From NCBI GenBank assembly GCA_947452455.1, contig CANGBX010000002.1, forward strand, positions 124,001 to 188,000: a stretch of 64,000 nt of DNA. The letters are read 5' to 3'. The stretch comes from Beijerinckiaceae bacterium (GTDB lineage Bacteria; Pseudomonadota; Alphaproteobacteria; Rhizobiales; Beijerinckiaceae). The translations under genes and the position numbers were made by a program. Under the pieces are notes generated by a model. The model saw nothing but the letters and a program-made list of their open reading frames with translations. It was not told the DNA's origin and searched no databases. This document shows, one piece after another, positions 44,632 through 54,817 of the stretch. Each line of letters begins with the position of its first letter. Position 1 is the first letter of the stretch.

Positions 44632-45674
44632 TACTTCTCCAAAGCCGCGACGTCTTCGCGCACCATATCGCGCACGAGATCTGCAAAGCTGGTCGTGGCC
44701 ACCCAGCCCAATTCGCGTTTGGCTTTTTCCGGATTGCCAATCAGCAAATCGACTTCGGTCGGGCGGAAATATCGCGGGTCGATCTCAACGAGCACTTTGC
44801 CGGTCTTGGCGCAAATGCCTTTTTCATCAACACCCGCGCCCTTCCATTCGATTTTGGTGTCGACATGGGCGAAAGCCGCATCAACGAATTCACGCACTGT
44901 GCGGGTTTCACCCGTTGCCAAGACGTAATCGGACGGCTTGTCTTGCTGCATGATGCGCCACATGCCTTCGACATAATCCTTGGCGTGGCCCCAATCACGC
45001 TTGGCGTCGAGATTGCCGAGATAAAGCCTGTCTTGTTGGCCTTTGGAAATAGCTGCTACGGCGCGGGTGATCTTGCGTGTCACGAATGTTTCGCCACGGA
45101 TCGGACTCTCGTGATTGAAGAGAATGCCGTTCGAGGCGTGCATGCCATAGGCTTCGCGATAATTCACTGTAATCCAATAGGCATAAAGCTTAGCCACAGC
45201 GTAAGGCGAGCGCGGATAGAAGGGTGTCGTTTCAGACTGCGGCACTTCTTGCACAAGGCCATAGAGCTCTGAAGTCGAAGCCTGATAGAAGCGCGTCTTA
45301 TCCGTCATCTTCAACAGACGAATAGCTTCAAGCAGGCGAAGGGGGCCAACAGCATCGGCATTGGCGGTATATTCAGCCGTCTCAAAACTCACCTGCACAT
45401 GCGACTGTGCGGCGAGATTGTAGATTTCATCGGGCTGGGTTTCTTGCACGATGCGGATGAGGTTGGTGGAATCCGTCATGTCGCCATAATGGAGGACGAA
45501 GCGCGGGTCGCGCTCATGGGGATCCTGATAGAGATGCTCAATGCGCCCCGTATTGAAGGACGACGAGCGCCGCTTCAGGCCATGAACGATATAGCCCTTC
45601 TCCAAGAGAAGTTCCGAAAGATAGGCGCCATCTTGGCCTGTCACGCCGGTAATGAGAGCAACTTTCTTCGACAT
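44631..45674 (-). CDS. gmd: GDP-mannose 4,6-dehydratase
   Basis: First step from GDP-mannose to GDP-L-fucose. An NAD(P)-dependent short-chain dehydrogenase of 347 residues. The Rossmann motif is G10-V-T-G-Q-D-G16, the catalytic tyrosine Y158 and lysine K162 lie in SPYAVAK, and STSE (133-136) supplies the Thr/Ser/Glu catalytic residues. The [13 protein letters not shown] segment binds NADP as in other Gmd proteins. AAGGAA precedes the ATG. It lies between fcl and the fucosyltransferase in one leftward run. Confidence 0.97.
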   Translation of the reverse strand: MSKKVALITGVTGQDGAYLSELLLEKGYIVHGLKRRSSSFNTGRIEHLYQDPHERDPRFVLHYGDMTDSTNLIRIVQETQPDEIYNLAAQSHVQVSFETAEYTANADAVGPLRLLEAIRLLKMTDKTRFYQASTSELYGLVQEVPQSETTPFYPRSPYAVAKLYAYWITVNYREAYGMHASNGILFNHESPIRGETFVTRKITRAVAAISKGQQDRLYLGNLDAKRDWGHAKDYVEGMWRIMQQDKPSDYVLATGETRTVREFVDAAFAHVDTKIEWKGAGVDEKGICAKTGKVLVEIDPRYFRPTEVDLLIGNPEKAKRELGWVATTSFADLVRDMVREDVAALEK

Positions 45675-45696
45675 AGTATTTCCTTTTCAGCGCGCG

Positions 45697-46644
45697 TTAG
45701 GGCTGCGCCACATTTTGCAAGAACCATTGATAGGTGGAGGCAATGCCATCTCGCAGCGCGATTTTGGGTTGCCATCCGAGAGATTTGATTTTGTCGCCGC
45801 TCATCAATTTGCGGGGCGTGCCATCGGGCTTGGAGAGGTCTTTGCTGATCGTGCCGTTAAAGCCGACAACTTCGCAGATCATCTGCATCAAATCGCCAAT
45901 CGGCAGGTCAGTGCCGGAGCCCAGATTGACATGTTCATCGCCGTCATAGGTTTTCAGCAAATGCACAATACCATCGGCGCAATCATCGACATGAAGGAAT
46001 TCGCGCAAGGGCGTGCCGGTGCCCCACATGACAATCTCTTTCGCACCAGACATTTTTGCTTCATGCGCTTTGCGAATGAGTGCCGGCATGACGTGGCTTG
46101 AATTGAGATCGAAATTATCGCCGGGCCCATAGAGATTGGTCGGCATGGCTGAAATGTAGGAAAGGCCATATTGGCGACGATAGGCCTGCGCCATTTTGAG
46201 GCCAGCGATTTTGGCTATCGCATACCATTCATTGGTCGGCTCAAGCGGGCCTGTCAGCAGGGCAGATTCCGGTATGGGTTGTGGCGCAAGTTTTGGATAA
46301 ATGCAGCTGGAACCCAGCATCAGAAAGCGCGTCACGCCCGCGCGACGTGCGCCTTCAATGAGGTTCGTTTCAATGGCGAGATTTTCATAAAGGAAGGTCG
46401 CCGGATAAGTGTCGTTGGCAAGAATGCCGCCGACTTTTGCCGCGGCCATGACAATCGCATCCGGCTTCAAGTCCGCGAGGGCAGCTTCTGTCTCGGCTTG
46501 GCGGGTGAGGTCGGCTTTGTCGCGGCCCAGCGTTAGAATTTCGCAACCCTCGGAGGCAAGGCGACGCACAACGGCAGCACCAACCATGCCGCGGTGGCCC
46601 GCGACGAGGATTTTCTTGGCCTTGAGTGAGAAGAATTCGCTCAT
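45697..46644 (-). CDS. fcl: GDP-L-fucose synthase
   Basis: Epimerase-reductase that completes GDP-L-fucose synthesis from GDP-4-keto-6-deoxymannose with NADPH. 315 residues. GHRGMVG (16-22) is the nucleotide-binding loop, GSSCIYPK (111-118) and [10 protein letters not shown] with Y141 and K145 form the active site. It is immediately upstream of gmd (22 bases) on the same strand. A gap of 75 bases separates it from the pfkB-type kinase gene above. Confidence 0.97.
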   Translation of the reverse strand: MSEFFSLKAKKILVAGHRGMVGAAVVRRLASEGCEILTLGRDKADLTRQAETEAALADLKPDAIVMAAAKVGGILANDTYPATFLYENLAIETNLIEGARRAGVTRFLMLGSSCIYPKLAPQPIPESALLTGPLEPTNEWYAIAKIAGLKMAQAYRRQYGLSYISAMPTNLYGPGDNFDLNSSHVMPALIRKAHEAKMSGAKEIVMWGTGTPLREFLHVDDCADGIVHLLKTYDGDEHVNLGSGTDLPIGDLMQMICEVVGFNGTISKDLSKPDGTPRKLMSGDKIKSLGWQPKIALRDGIASTYQWFLQNVAQP

Positions 46645-46719
46645 GATTCGACTGTTAGGGCACGGGTGCCGATTTGGCGCACAATCCCCATAGGAGAGGG
46701 CTGGGTCAAGCGCGCGAGC

Positions 46720-47610
46720 TCATTTTGGCGCGTAGAGGGATATCATCTGCGCCACATTGGCCTGAGAGGGGAGCCCCGCCTCATTTCCGAGGTGCTGGAT
46801 TTTCCAGGCCGAGGCTGCTCGGGCAAAGGTCAGATGGTCGATCCAGCGCCCCTGAGGCTGGGCCAGATAAGCTGCCAGATAGGCCCCGTGGAAAGTATCA
46901 CCCGCTCCAGATGTATCGATAATCTTGGCCCTTGGTATGGGCAGGGCGGCCAAGCGCGAGACGTGGCCCGTCTCGTCAAACCACAGGCAGCCATGCTCGC
47001 CCTGTGTCACGCCACCCACTTTGCAGCCGCGTGATTTGAGATAATCGAGCATGGCTTCGGCCGAGAGATCCATCTGCTCGCAGAGCCGCTCGGCGACAAA
47101 GGCCGCATCGATGAAAGCCAGAAGCTCATGCGTGTTGGAGCGCAGGCCCCCGCCATCAAGCGAGGTCAGGATGCCTTTTTCACGGCAGGCTTTGGCATAG
47201 TGAATGGCGGCATCGGATTGATGCCCATCAAGATGCAAGGCGCGGATGCCCGTGAGGTCGAGGCTTGGCACGCCATCGAGATAATCATCATCACGCGCAC
47301 GCAGGATGGCGCGTTTGCCATCATGCGGCATGATGAAGGAAAGGGAGGAGCGTTTCACGCGGCGCGGATGCACCGTGATGTCATATTTGCGGGCCATATC
47401 GAGAAACATATGGCCAAGCCAATCATCGGCGAGCGAGGTCAGCATGGATGTTTGAAAGCCAAGCTTGGCGCAGGCAAAACCGGCTGTGACGGCATTGCCG
47501 CCGAACGAGACCGCATAATCTTTGGCAACTGCTTTTTCATCACCCTGCGGCAGGGCATCAGCAATCAGTGTGACGTCAATATAGGTCTGGCCTATGAACA
47601 GCGCATCCAT
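46720..47610 (-). CDS. PfkB family carbohydrate kinase
   Basis: Sugar or nucleoside kinase of 296 residues. The N-terminal sugar-binding segment VSFGGNAVTAGFACAKLG and the C-terminal anion-hole motif DTSGAGDTFHGAYLA (232-246, base D238) are diagnostic for the PfkB/ribokinase fold. The substrate cannot be named from the sequence. Position between erpA and fcl raises the possibility of a link to sugar supply for the fucose cluster, but the gene is commonly beside erpA in related genomes only as far as can be guessed; this link is inference. Confidence 0.9.
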   Translation of the reverse strand: MDALFIGQTYIDVTLIADALPQGDEKAVAKDYAVSFGGNAVTAGFACAKLGFQTSMLTSLADDWLGHMFLDMARKYDITVHPRRVKRSSLSFIMPHDGKRAILRARDDDYLDGVPSLDLTGIRALHLDGHQSDAAIHYAKACREKGILTSLDGGGLRSNTHELLAFIDAAFVAERLCEQMDLSAEAMLDYLKSRGCKVGGVTQGEHGCLWFDETGHVSRLAALPIPRAKIIDTSGAGDTFHGAYLAAYLAQPQGRWIDHLTFARAASAWKIQHLGNEAGLPSQANVAQMISLYAPK

Positions 47611-47616
47611 ACGAAG

Positions 47617-47964
47617 CTAGACCGAAAAACTCGTGCCGCAGCCGCAAGAGGCAGTGGCATTGGGATTGTCGATCTTGAAAGACTGGCCGATCAGATCATC
47701 GACAAAGTCGATGCGCGAGCCTTTGAGAAAATCGAGCGAGACGGGGTCGATCAAAACAGTTGCGCCATCTTTCTCCAATGCCAGATCATCGTCGGCGCGC
47801 TCGCGCACAATGTCGAAAGCATATTGAAAGCCCGAGCAGCCGCCACCATTCACCGCCACGCGTAACATGGCGCCCGCTGCCTCCTTCTTCAGAATGGCAT
47901 TGATGCGGCGCGCGGCGCGCTCGGTCACGATGGGTTTCTCGTTCAGGGTCGCAGCTTCGCTCAT
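47617..47964 (-). CDS. erpA: Iron-sulfur cluster insertion protein ErpA (A-type carrier)
   Basis: A-type carrier that delivers [Fe-S] clusters to target enzymes. 115 residues with the three ligand cysteines in GGGCSGFQY and the C-terminal SCGCGTSF, the family hallmark. ATG 47964 was chosen because the protein then starts just before the conserved domain; the ATG at 47994 would add ten residues. Both have weak ribosome binding sites. It diverges from dgt and is the first gene of the leftward run erpA-pfkB-fcl-gmd-GT10-GT9. Confidence 0.94.
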   Translation of the reverse strand: MSEAATLNEKPIVTERAARRINAILKKEAAGAMLRVAVNGGGCSGFQYAFDIVRERADDDLALEKDGATVLIDPVSLDFLKGSRIDFVDDLIGQSFKIDNPNATASCGCGTSFSV

Positions 47965-48031
47965 ATCGACTGGGTGCTCGCTTTGCCTTGGCATTCTGAC
48001 ATAGATATAAGGGCAGAGGAGACAGCCTTCA

Positions 48032-49309
48032 ATGCAAGGCCCTTTTCGAGATTTTTTCGTGGATCCTCTAAGCCCTTTGACCGAACGGACCCTGCGGGCC
48101 CCCTTTGCTGCGGACCCTTGGACCTCGCGCGGGCGGCTGTTCCCGGAAGCCCCATCCCCCACCCGCACCGAATTCCAGCGTGATCGCGACCGGATCATCC
48201 ATTCGACCGCCTTTCGCCGTCTGGCTCATAAAACCCAGGTTTTCGTGCCCCATGAGGGCGATCATTATCGCACACGCCTGACCCATACAATTGAAGTGGC
48301 GCAGATTGCCCGTGCCATCGCGCGTGCTTTGTCTCTGGATGATGATCTGGCCGAAGCTCTGGCGCTCGCCCATGATCTCGGCCACACGCCCTTCGGCCAT
48401 ACGGGCGAAGATGCGGTCGAGGCTGTCATGGCTGCGCAGGGTGGCTTTGATCATAATGCGCAGGCCTTGCGGATCGTCACCAAGCTTGAGCATCGCTATG
48501 CGCAATATGACGGGCTCAATCTGTCATGGGAGGCGCTGGAAGGTCTCGTCAAACATAATGGCCCGCTGACCGACAGGCAGGGCAAGAGTATTGACCGCTA
48601 CGCCAAGCGCGGCGTGCCGCTCGATATTCTCGATTATGACGGCCGCCACAAACTCGATCTCTTCACTTTTGCCAGCGCAGAAGCGCAAGCCGCCGCCATT
48701 GCCGATGACATTGCCTATAATACGCATGATGTGGACGACGGTTTGCGGGCAGGGCTGTTTGATCTTGCCGATCTGAAAGCCATTCCTTTTGTCGGCGATC
48801 TCGTGCGCGAGATTGAGTCGGCTCATCCGCATCTGGAGCGCTCGCGCATCATTCACGAATTGGGGCGGCGCATCATCACGCGTTTTGTGGAAGATGTGAT
48901 TACCGAGAGCCGCCGCAGACTCTCAGCGCTTCAGCCGCAAAGCGCACAAGATATTCGCGAAGCCGATCATCCTGTTGTCACTTTCTCCGAGCAGATGGTG
49001 GCGGCTGATCGCGCGATGAAAGATTTTCTCTATCCGCATATGTATCGCCATCCGCGCATTATGAAATTGCGCCAAGATGCATCTGATGTCGTGCGGCATC
49101 TGTTTGAAGCTTTTCTGGCCGATCCTTCAAAAATGCCCAGCGAATGGTCGCAAGCGGCCCGTGCAATCAATGGGCCGGATCTGCAAAGTGAGCTCATGCG
49201 GCTCGTTCGCGATTATATTGCCGGCATGACGGACCGTTATTGCCTTGAGGAACACCGTCGTCTTTTCGGAAATGCGCCTGAATTAAGACTGACTTTCAAC
49301 AGCATATAA
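48032..49309 (+). CDS. dgt: dGTPase-like deoxynucleoside triphosphate triphosphohydrolase
   Basis: HD-domain enzyme of 425 residues that splits dNTPs into deoxynucleoside and tripolyphosphate, controlling dNTP pools. Metal ligands are H85 in RTRLTH and H114-D115 in [13 protein letters not shown]. The [26 protein letters not shown] segment (46-71) is conserved in the bacterial dgt-like family. The divergent dgt / erpA pair is a standard rhizobial arrangement, as is argS a little downstream. An imperfect hairpin follows before the NYN gene. Confidence 0.95.
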   Translation: MQGPFRDFFVDPLSPLTERTLRAPFAADPWTSRGRLFPEAPSPTRTEFQRDRDRIIHSTAFRRLAHKTQVFVPHEGDHYRTRLTHTIEVAQIARAIARALSLDDDLAEALALAHDLGHTPFGHTGEDAVEAVMAAQGGFDHNAQALRIVTKLEHRYAQYDGLNLSWEALEGLVKHNGPLTDRQGKSIDRYAKRGVPLDILDYDGRHKLDLFTFASAEAQAAAIADDIAYNTHDVDDGLRAGLFDLADLKAIPFVGDLVREIESAHPHLERSRIIHELGRRIITRFVEDVITESRRRLSALQPQSAQDIREADHPVVTFSEQMVAADRAMKDFLYPHMYRHPRIMKLRQDASDVVRHLFEAFLADPSKMPSEWSQAARAINGPDLQSELMRLVRDYIAGMTDRYCLEEHRRLFGNAPELRLTFNSI

Positions 49310-49423
49310 AAGCATTACTGCGTGATACCGGTTTCGTGCGCATCTCACTTGACGCCAACGCCTGCTCACAACATAATTTAGACAGTCTGGTGCGCCGCCT
49401 ATTTTAAGGCGTAGCAGCTTAGA

Positions 49424-49441
49424 GGGCTCCTGCGGGAGCCC
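49424..49441. terminator. Hairpin between dgt and the NYN-domain gene
   Basis: GGGCTCC, TGCG, GGAGCCC: a seven-pair stem with a 4-base loop, about 115 bases after the dgt stop and followed by only a broken T-run. It is a probable weak terminator. Confidence 0.6.
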
Positions 49442-49467
49442 TTACACTTTGTTTTAAGGATTTTATC

Positions 49468-50295
49468 ATGGAACGCGTCGCAGTGTTCGTCGATGCTGGT
49501 TATCTCTTTGCGCAAGGTAGCGTGGCGATAGCCGGAGAAAAATTATCCCGCACATCTCTGTCCTTGGATCCGCGCCGTGTGCGCGATGTGCTTGTCAATT
49601 TTGCCAAATCAAAAGCAGTCGGTTGTTCGCTCCTGCGCATCTATTGGTATGACGGGGCTCTGCCAGGCGTTTATCTGACTTCAGACCAAGCGCGTCTTGG
49701 CGAAGTGGATGATGTGAAGCTCCGGTTGGGTTTGCTCGGCAAATCGGGGCAGCATCGGGGCGTGGATTCTCTGCTTGTGACGGATCTGTTGGAACTCGCG
49801 CGCCAGCGCGCCATTTCGGATGCGGTGATCGTCAGCGCGGATGAGGGCCTGCGGCTGGCAGTGCAGATTGCTCAGAGCCTCGGCGTGCGTGTGCATCTCT
49901 TGGGGATCGAGCCAAGCCGCGCGAACCAAGCTGTCGCCTTGCGTTTGGAAGTGGATACGGTGAGCGAATGGGCGCGTGATGTGGTCGCCAGCTTTTTGTC
50001 GGCTCGCCAATCTGCCGAAGGGCAGGCCGAGAGCGCGGTGGCTACCGCTGAATTGGATGATGTGCCCCAGATCATGGCCGATGGTCTGTTAGCCAGCGAA
50101 TTGCAGCCCATTCTCGATTATGTCGAAAAGACCCGTAGCATTCCCTTCGAGATCGACCGTCAGCTTCTGGCCTCCGGCCGCAATGCTTTGGGGCGCAACC
50201 TCAATGAAGAGGAAAAGCAATATGTCCGGGCCGAATTCCGGGCCTGTGTGCAGGATCGGGTGGATGAGCTCACAGGCGCCCTCGCCAAGGTCTGA
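49468..50295 (+). CDS. NYN domain protein (LabA/DUF88-like nuclease fold)
   Basis: Protein of 275 residues with an N-terminal PIN-like NYN domain (residues 1-150). The acidic residues of the presumed metal site are visible in FVDAGYLF (D8), RGVDSLLVTDLLELA and DAVIVSADEGLRLA. Such proteins are predicted RNases. The C-terminal 110 residues are helical with no recognised motif. ATG 49468 has AAGGA before it. It lies between dgt and argS, and the order is not obviously functional. Confidence 0.85.
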   Translation: MERVAVFVDAGYLFAQGSVAIAGEKLSRTSLSLDPRRVRDVLVNFAKSKAVGCSLLRIYWYDGALPGVYLTSDQARLGEVDDVKLRLGLLGKSGQHRGVDSLLVTDLLELARQRAISDAVIVSADEGLRLAVQIAQSLGVRVHLLGIEPSRANQAVALRLEVDTVSEWARDVVASFLSARQSAEGQAESAVATAELDDVPQIMADGLLASELQPILDYVEKTRSIPFEIDRQLLASGRNALGRNLNEEEKQYVRAEFRACVQDRVDELTGALAKV

Positions 50296-50366
50296 GTTTT
50301 TGACGGCTCGACGGAATTGGGTTAGGCCCGACCTGACTTTTCCTGACGTTTGAGCCCGAAGACCCC

Positions 50367-52133
50367 ATGAATCTCTTTGCCGAGTTCCAGACCCGTGTCG
50401 CCACCATTTTGCGCGAGATTGCCGCCTCCGGCCGTCTGCCGGGAGATCTCGACCTTGGCCGTTTCGTGGTCGAGCCGACCAAGGATGCCGCTCACGGTGA
50501 TCTCGCCACCAATGCGGCCATGGTCTATGCGAAAGAGGCCAAGGCCAGCTTTCCCAATCCGCGCCAGCTCGCAACCGAAATCGCTTATGCGCTCGCCCAA
50601 GATGCGGATGTTGAAAATGCCGAAGTCGCAGGTCCGGGTTTCATCAATATCCGTCTGAAGGCGGATGTGTATTCGCGCGTCATGCGCGCCTCGCTCACCG
50701 ACAAGGGTTATGGACGCGGCAAGGATCTGCCCGGCAAAGTGAACGTCGAATATGTGTCGGCCAATCCGACAGGACCGATGCATGTCGGCCATGGTCGTGG
50801 TGCCGTCTTTGGCGATGCGCTCGCCAATCTTCTGGCTTTTGCTGGTTATGATGTAACGCGCGAATATTACATCAATGATGCGGGCGCTCAGGTCGATGTT
50901 CTGGCCCGCTCCGCCTTCATGCGTTACCGCGAGGCTTTGGGCGAAACCATTGGCGAGATTCCCGAAGGCCTCTATCCGGGCGATTATCTCAAGCCCGTGG
51001 GCGCGGAGCTGGCCAAGCGATATGGCAAGGCGCTGCTCGATAAGCCTGAGGCCGAATGGCTGGCCGATATCCGGGCGCTATCCATCGACATGATGATGGA
51101 CATGATCCGCATGGATCTGGCGGCCCTCAATATTTCCCACGAGGTCTTTTTCTCTGAGCGTTCGCTGACGATTGGCGACAAAGGCGATCTGGTCGGCAAG
51201 GTCATTGCTGATCTTCGCGCGCGCAACATTGTTTATGATGGTCGCTTGCCCCCGCCCAAGGGTGCGCCGGTCGAAGATTGGGAAGATCGCGAACAGGTGC
51301 TCTTCCGCTCGACGGAATTTGGCGATGATATTGACCGTCCGCTGGTCAAGTCGGATGGCGGCTATACTTATTTCGCGTCAGACATCGCCTATCACAAGTC
51401 GAAGTTCGACCGTGGCTTCACCACCATGATCGATGTGTGGGGCGCCGACCACGGCGGCTATGTGAAGCGCATGGCGGCCGCGGTGAAGGCGGTCTCGGCG
51501 GGAAAAGCCGCGCTCGATGTGAAGCTTTGCCAGCTCGTGAAACTCATGCGAAATGGCGAGCCCGTCAAAATGTCGAAGCGGGCGGGGGACTTCATTACGT
51601 TGCGTGAAGTGGTGGATGAAGTGGGCGTGGATGCGACCCGCTTCATGATGATCTTCCGCAAGAATGATGCACCGCTCGAATTCGATCTGGCGAAAGTCAT
51701 TGAACAGTCGAAAGACAATCCGGTTTTCTATGTTCAATATGCCCATGCGCGCGGTCATTCGATCCTGCGTCAAGCGCGTGGCGCTTTCCCCGATCTCGAC
51801 CTTGCAGGCGAATCGCTTTCGGCATCCGCGCTCGATTTGCTGAGCGACGAGGGCGAAAAAGCCATTGCCAAGCTGATCGCCCAATATCCGCGTCAGATCG
51901 AAGCAGCAGCGAGCGCGCATGAGCCTCATCGTGTCGCTTTCTACCTCCATGATCTGGCTAGCGCGTTCCATTCGCACTGGAATCGCGGCAAGGATCACCC
52001 AGGGTTACGCTTTGTTAACGAAGAAAACAGAGAGTTGACCCGTGCCCGTGTCGCATTGGTTGTGGCATTAACGCGTGTGCTTGCGTCGGGCTTGGGTATA
52101 TTGGGCGTGAGCGCGCCCGAGGAAATGCGTTGA
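50367..52133 (+). CDS. argS: Arginyl-tRNA synthetase
   Basis: Class I synthetase of 588 residues. It has the N-terminal Add1 domain, the HIGH-type motif in [15 protein letters not shown] (about 130-144), the KMSK-like [16 protein letters not shown], and a C-terminal DALR anticodon-binding domain ([21 protein letters not shown]). ATG 50367 begins [11 protein letters not shown] as usual. It is followed by the SPOR-domain gene and nagZ, the conserved rhizobial order. Confidence 0.97.
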   Translation: MNLFAEFQTRVATILREIAASGRLPGDLDLGRFVVEPTKDAAHGDLATNAAMVYAKEAKASFPNPRQLATEIAYALAQDADVENAEVAGPGFINIRLKADVYSRVMRASLTDKGYGRGKDLPGKVNVEYVSANPTGPMHVGHGRGAVFGDALANLLAFAGYDVTREYYINDAGAQVDVLARSAFMRYREALGETIGEIPEGLYPGDYLKPVGAELAKRYGKALLDKPEAEWLADIRALSIDMMMDMIRMDLAALNISHEVFFSERSLTIGDKGDLVGKVIADLRARNIVYDGRLPPPKGAPVEDWEDREQVLFRSTEFGDDIDRPLVKSDGGYTYFASDIAYHKSKFDRGFTTMIDVWGADHGGYVKRMAAAVKAVSAGKAALDVKLCQLVKLMRNGEPVKMSKRAGDFITLREVVDEVGVDATRFMMIFRKNDAPLEFDLAKVIEQSKDNPVFYVQYAHARGHSILRQARGAFPDLDLAGESLSASALDLLSDEGEKAIAKLIAQYPRQIEAAASAHEPHRVAFYLHDLASAFHSHWNRGKDHPGLRFVNEENRELTRARVALVVALTRVLASGLGILGVSAPEEMR

Positions 52134-52230
52134 AACGAATGGGCGGAGATTGATCCGTCTCTTTGTTTCCGTGAACACTCGGATGTCGCCTAACCGCCCT
52201 CGCGATTCTTATCGCGTGACGAGGTGAGAG

Positions 52231-53742
52231 ATGAGTGATCCAAACTTCCGCTCGCGTTCAACGGGCGAACCGCGCGTCTCAATCGACCTCGAGGATATCG
52301 AGCGTCGTTTGCGCGAAAGTTTGGAGCCTGTCGCTGTGCCCCCGCCCGCGCCCGCCCCCGCCCCAGCACCCGCAACCTCTTCCGCTGATCCTTTGGCTGA
52401 ACTCGCTCGCCTTGTGGGCAGCGCCAATGCGGATCCGTTCAGCAAAGTCTTTGCGCAGCCCGCCGGATTTCAGTCGCCCCCGCCTGCCATGCCGCGTGCT
52501 ATGCCGTTTGAGCCCCCGCCGGTCATGCCGACATCTTCAAGCTATGATCCGGCACCCTTTGCGCCACCGCCCGCTTACGCGCAGCCAGCCTATGGCCAGC
52601 CCGCTTATGAGCCCGCGCAGTCCGAGCCTGTTTACGACCAGACGGCCTATCAACAGCAGCCTGCCTATGCCGATCAGGGGCAAGATCACGCTCATGATCA
52701 GGCGCATGCGCCCTGGAGGGCGCAAGAGCAGGGCGCTTACGATCAATATGCCGATTATGCGCAAGAGCGGCCGCGTCGCACCGGGCGCGCCAAGCTTCTG
52801 ATTGGCGCTGCCATTGTCGTGGCTGCGGGTGGTCTTGCGGGCGCCTATGCTTTGCGCGGCAGCGGATCCATGGTCGATGCGCCAACCATCATGGCCAATT
52901 CCGGTCCGGTCAAAGTGCAGCCGGCAAAGCCTGTCGAGGATAGTTCCAAGCCGACCATTTCCGTTCTCGACCGTGGTGCCAATGCACCCAAGGACAGCAA
53001 GGTCGTGCAAAGCGCAGAGCAGCCGGTTGATCTGGGCACAGCGGCGCGCACAGGCGCGCAACGCCCCCAGCGCGCGGGTGAGCCGGGTGCGCCCGTGACA
53101 CTCGCACCACCACCGCCACCGCCTGTTGCCAATTCGCTCTTTGCCGAGCCGAAGAAGGTCAAGGCCGTTGCTGTGCGTCCCGATGGCTCGATCATTGATC
53201 CCAATGCGCCAGCTGCACCTGCTGCTGCAACACCTGCACCTGCCAAGCCTGCTGCTGCGGCACCTGCTGCGCCAAGCAAGCCGAATGATATGGCATCACT
53301 TGTGGCTTCTACCACCAATACCGCGGCCGAACCGCCCAAGGCCGCAGCGCGTGCAACAGATGTGAAGCCTGCGCCGGCACCCGTGCCCGCACCGCGTCCG
53401 GCAGGTGCACAGCCCATGAATCTGGCGCCTCCGGTTGCAGCACCTGCTGCACCCGCACCAGCTGCGGCAGCACCGGTCCAGACAGCATCAGCTACGGCTG
53501 GCACTTATGCCGTGCAGCTTGTTGGCACGACCTCAGCTGATGAAGCCAAAGCCGCACTTGATCGCGTCAACACGCGCTTCCGCGCTGATCTGGGCAATTA
53601 CCGCCCGACGATTGTGAAGGCGGAAGATGCTGGCCGCACTGTCTATCGTGTGCGCGTCATCAATCTCTCGAGCGATGATGCCAACAAGCTTTGCGCCAAG
53701 TTGAAATCTGCTGGCGGCACTTGCTTCGTTGCGCGTAGCTGA
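52231..53742 (+). CDS. SPOR domain-containing cell-envelope protein
   Basis: Inner-membrane protein of 503 residues. A long Pro/Ala/Gln/Tyr-rich cytoplasmic region (1-185) has low-complexity PAPAPAPA stretches; a single transmembrane segment KLLIGAAIVVAAGGLAGAYAL follows near 190-210; a Pro/Ala-rich periplasmic linker leads to a C-terminal SPOR domain (about 424-503, GTYAVQLVGTTSADEAKAALD ... KLKSAGGTCFVA). SPOR domains bind denuded peptidoglycan at the division site. Position between argS and nagZ is conserved in rhizobia. Confidence 0.9.
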   Translation: MSDPNFRSRSTGEPRVSIDLEDIERRLRESLEPVAVPPPAPAPAPAPATSSADPLAELARLVGSANADPFSKVFAQPAGFQSPPPAMPRAMPFEPPPVMPTSSSYDPAPFAPPPAYAQPAYGQPAYEPAQSEPVYDQTAYQQQPAYADQGQDHAHDQAHAPWRAQEQGAYDQYADYAQERPRRTGRAKLLIGAAIVVAAGGLAGAYALRGSGSMVDAPTIMANSGPVKVQPAKPVEDSSKPTISVLDRGANAPKDSKVVQSAEQPVDLGTAARTGAQRPQRAGEPGAPVTLAPPPPPPVANSLFAEPKKVKAVAVRPDGSIIDPNAPAAPAAATPAPAKPAAAAPAAPSKPNDMASLVASTTNTAAEPPKAAARATDVKPAPAPVPAPRPAGAQPMNLAPPVAAPAAPAPAAAAPVQTASATAGTYAVQLVGTTSADEAKAALDRVNTRFRADLGNYRPTIVKAEDAGRTVYRVRVINLSSDDANKLCAKLKSAGGTCFVARS

Positions 53743-53750
53743 TCTGCCAG

Positions 53751-54764
53751 ATGACCAAAGCTTTTATCTGCGGTGTTTCGAGCGTCACTTTAACTGACGA
53801 CGAGCGGTCTTTTCTGGTTGACCATCAGCCTTGGGGGCTGATCCTCTTCAAGCGGAATGTGCAGAGCACTGATCAAATCTCTGCTCTCACAAAAGAATTT
53901 CGCGAGATTGTCGGTCGCGAAGATGCGCCCGTGCTGATTGATCAGGAAGGCGGTCGCGTGCAGCGCATGGGGCCACCTGTGTGGCCGAAATATCCGCCAG
54001 CTGCGCGTTTCAATGCTTTGTCGGTGACGACGCAACGCAAGGCTGAATTGGTGCGCCTGTCCGCGCATCTGATGGGCCTTGATCTGCGCGCCTGCGGGAT
54101 CAATGTCGATTGTCTGCCCGTGCTCGATGTGCCCGCACCCGGTGGTCACAATGTGATTGGTGACCGCGCTTATGCGGAAGATCCCGAGCGCGTGGCATTG
54201 CTTGGTGGCGCTGCGGCTGATGGCTTGATGCAAGCGGGCGTTTTGCCGGTGATGAAACATGTGCCGGGCCATGGTCGCGCGGGTGCCGACAGTCATCTCG
54301 AATTGCCGCGCGTCGAGGCTTCATTGAAAGAATTGGAAGCCGCCGATTTCCTGCCCTTCCAAAAGCTCGCGCATTTGCCGATGGCGATGACGGCCCATGT
54401 CGTCTATTCGGCGATTGATCCGGCGGGTCCCGCCACCACGTCACGCAAGGTCGTGCAAGAGATCATCCGTCAGGCGATTGGCTTCGATGGTCTGCTGATG
54501 AGCGATGATCTGTCGATGAAGGCTTTGTCGGGCTCATTTGCCGAGCGCACGCAGGCTCTCTTTGCGGCAGGCGTCGATATGGCGCTTCATTGCAATGGCA
54601 ATCTGGAGGAAGCCCGGCCTGTGGCCGAGGCCTCGCCCAAGCTTGATGGCAAAGCTGCGGAAAGGGCTGCCAAGGCCCTGAGCCGGCTTAATGAAGCTAA
54701 TCCCCAGATTGATCCTGTGGACGCCCGTGCCGAGGTCCATTCTGCGCTTGCGATGGCAGGCTAG
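53751..54764 (+). CDS. nagZ: Beta-N-acetylhexosaminidase NagZ
   Basis: Cytoplasmic glycoside hydrolase family 3 enzyme of 337 residues that removes GlcNAc from muropeptides in cell-wall recycling. LIDQEGGRVQRM (52-63), the KHVPGHGRAGADSHLELP loop with the catalytic His-Asp pair (169-186) and the nucleophile Asp in LMSDDLSMKAL are present. Nine bases follow the SPOR gene stop. An RNA hairpin occupies the space before scpA. Confidence 0.96.
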   Translation: MTKAFICGVSSVTLTDDERSFLVDHQPWGLILFKRNVQSTDQISALTKEFREIVGREDAPVLIDQEGGRVQRMGPPVWPKYPPAARFNALSVTTQRKAELVRLSAHLMGLDLRACGINVDCLPVLDVPAPGGHNVIGDRAYAEDPERVALLGGAAADGLMQAGVLPVMKHVPGHGRAGADSHLELPRVEASLKELEAADFLPFQKLAHLPMAMTAHVVYSAIDPAGPATTSRKVVQEIIRQAIGFDGLLMSDDLSMKALSGSFAERTQALFAAGVDMALHCNGNLEEARPVAEASPKLDGKAAERAAKALSRLNEANPQIDPVDARAEVHSALAMAG

Positions 54765-54773
54765 GGGGCTAGT

Positions 54774-54811
54774 CTCCGCGCCATTCCCGGATGTGGCCGG
54801 GAGATGCGGAG
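54774..54811 (+). promoter_or_regulatory. RNA hairpin covering the scpA ribosome binding site
   Basis: CTCCGC (54774-54779) pairs with GCGGAG (54806-54811) and TCCCGG (54785-54790) with CCGGGA (54797-54802), around a 6-base loop with a small internal loop. The outer right arm contains the GGAG that serves as ribosome binding site for the GTG at 54818, so folding would hide it. Confidence 0.55.
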
Positions 54812-54817
54812 TGATTC

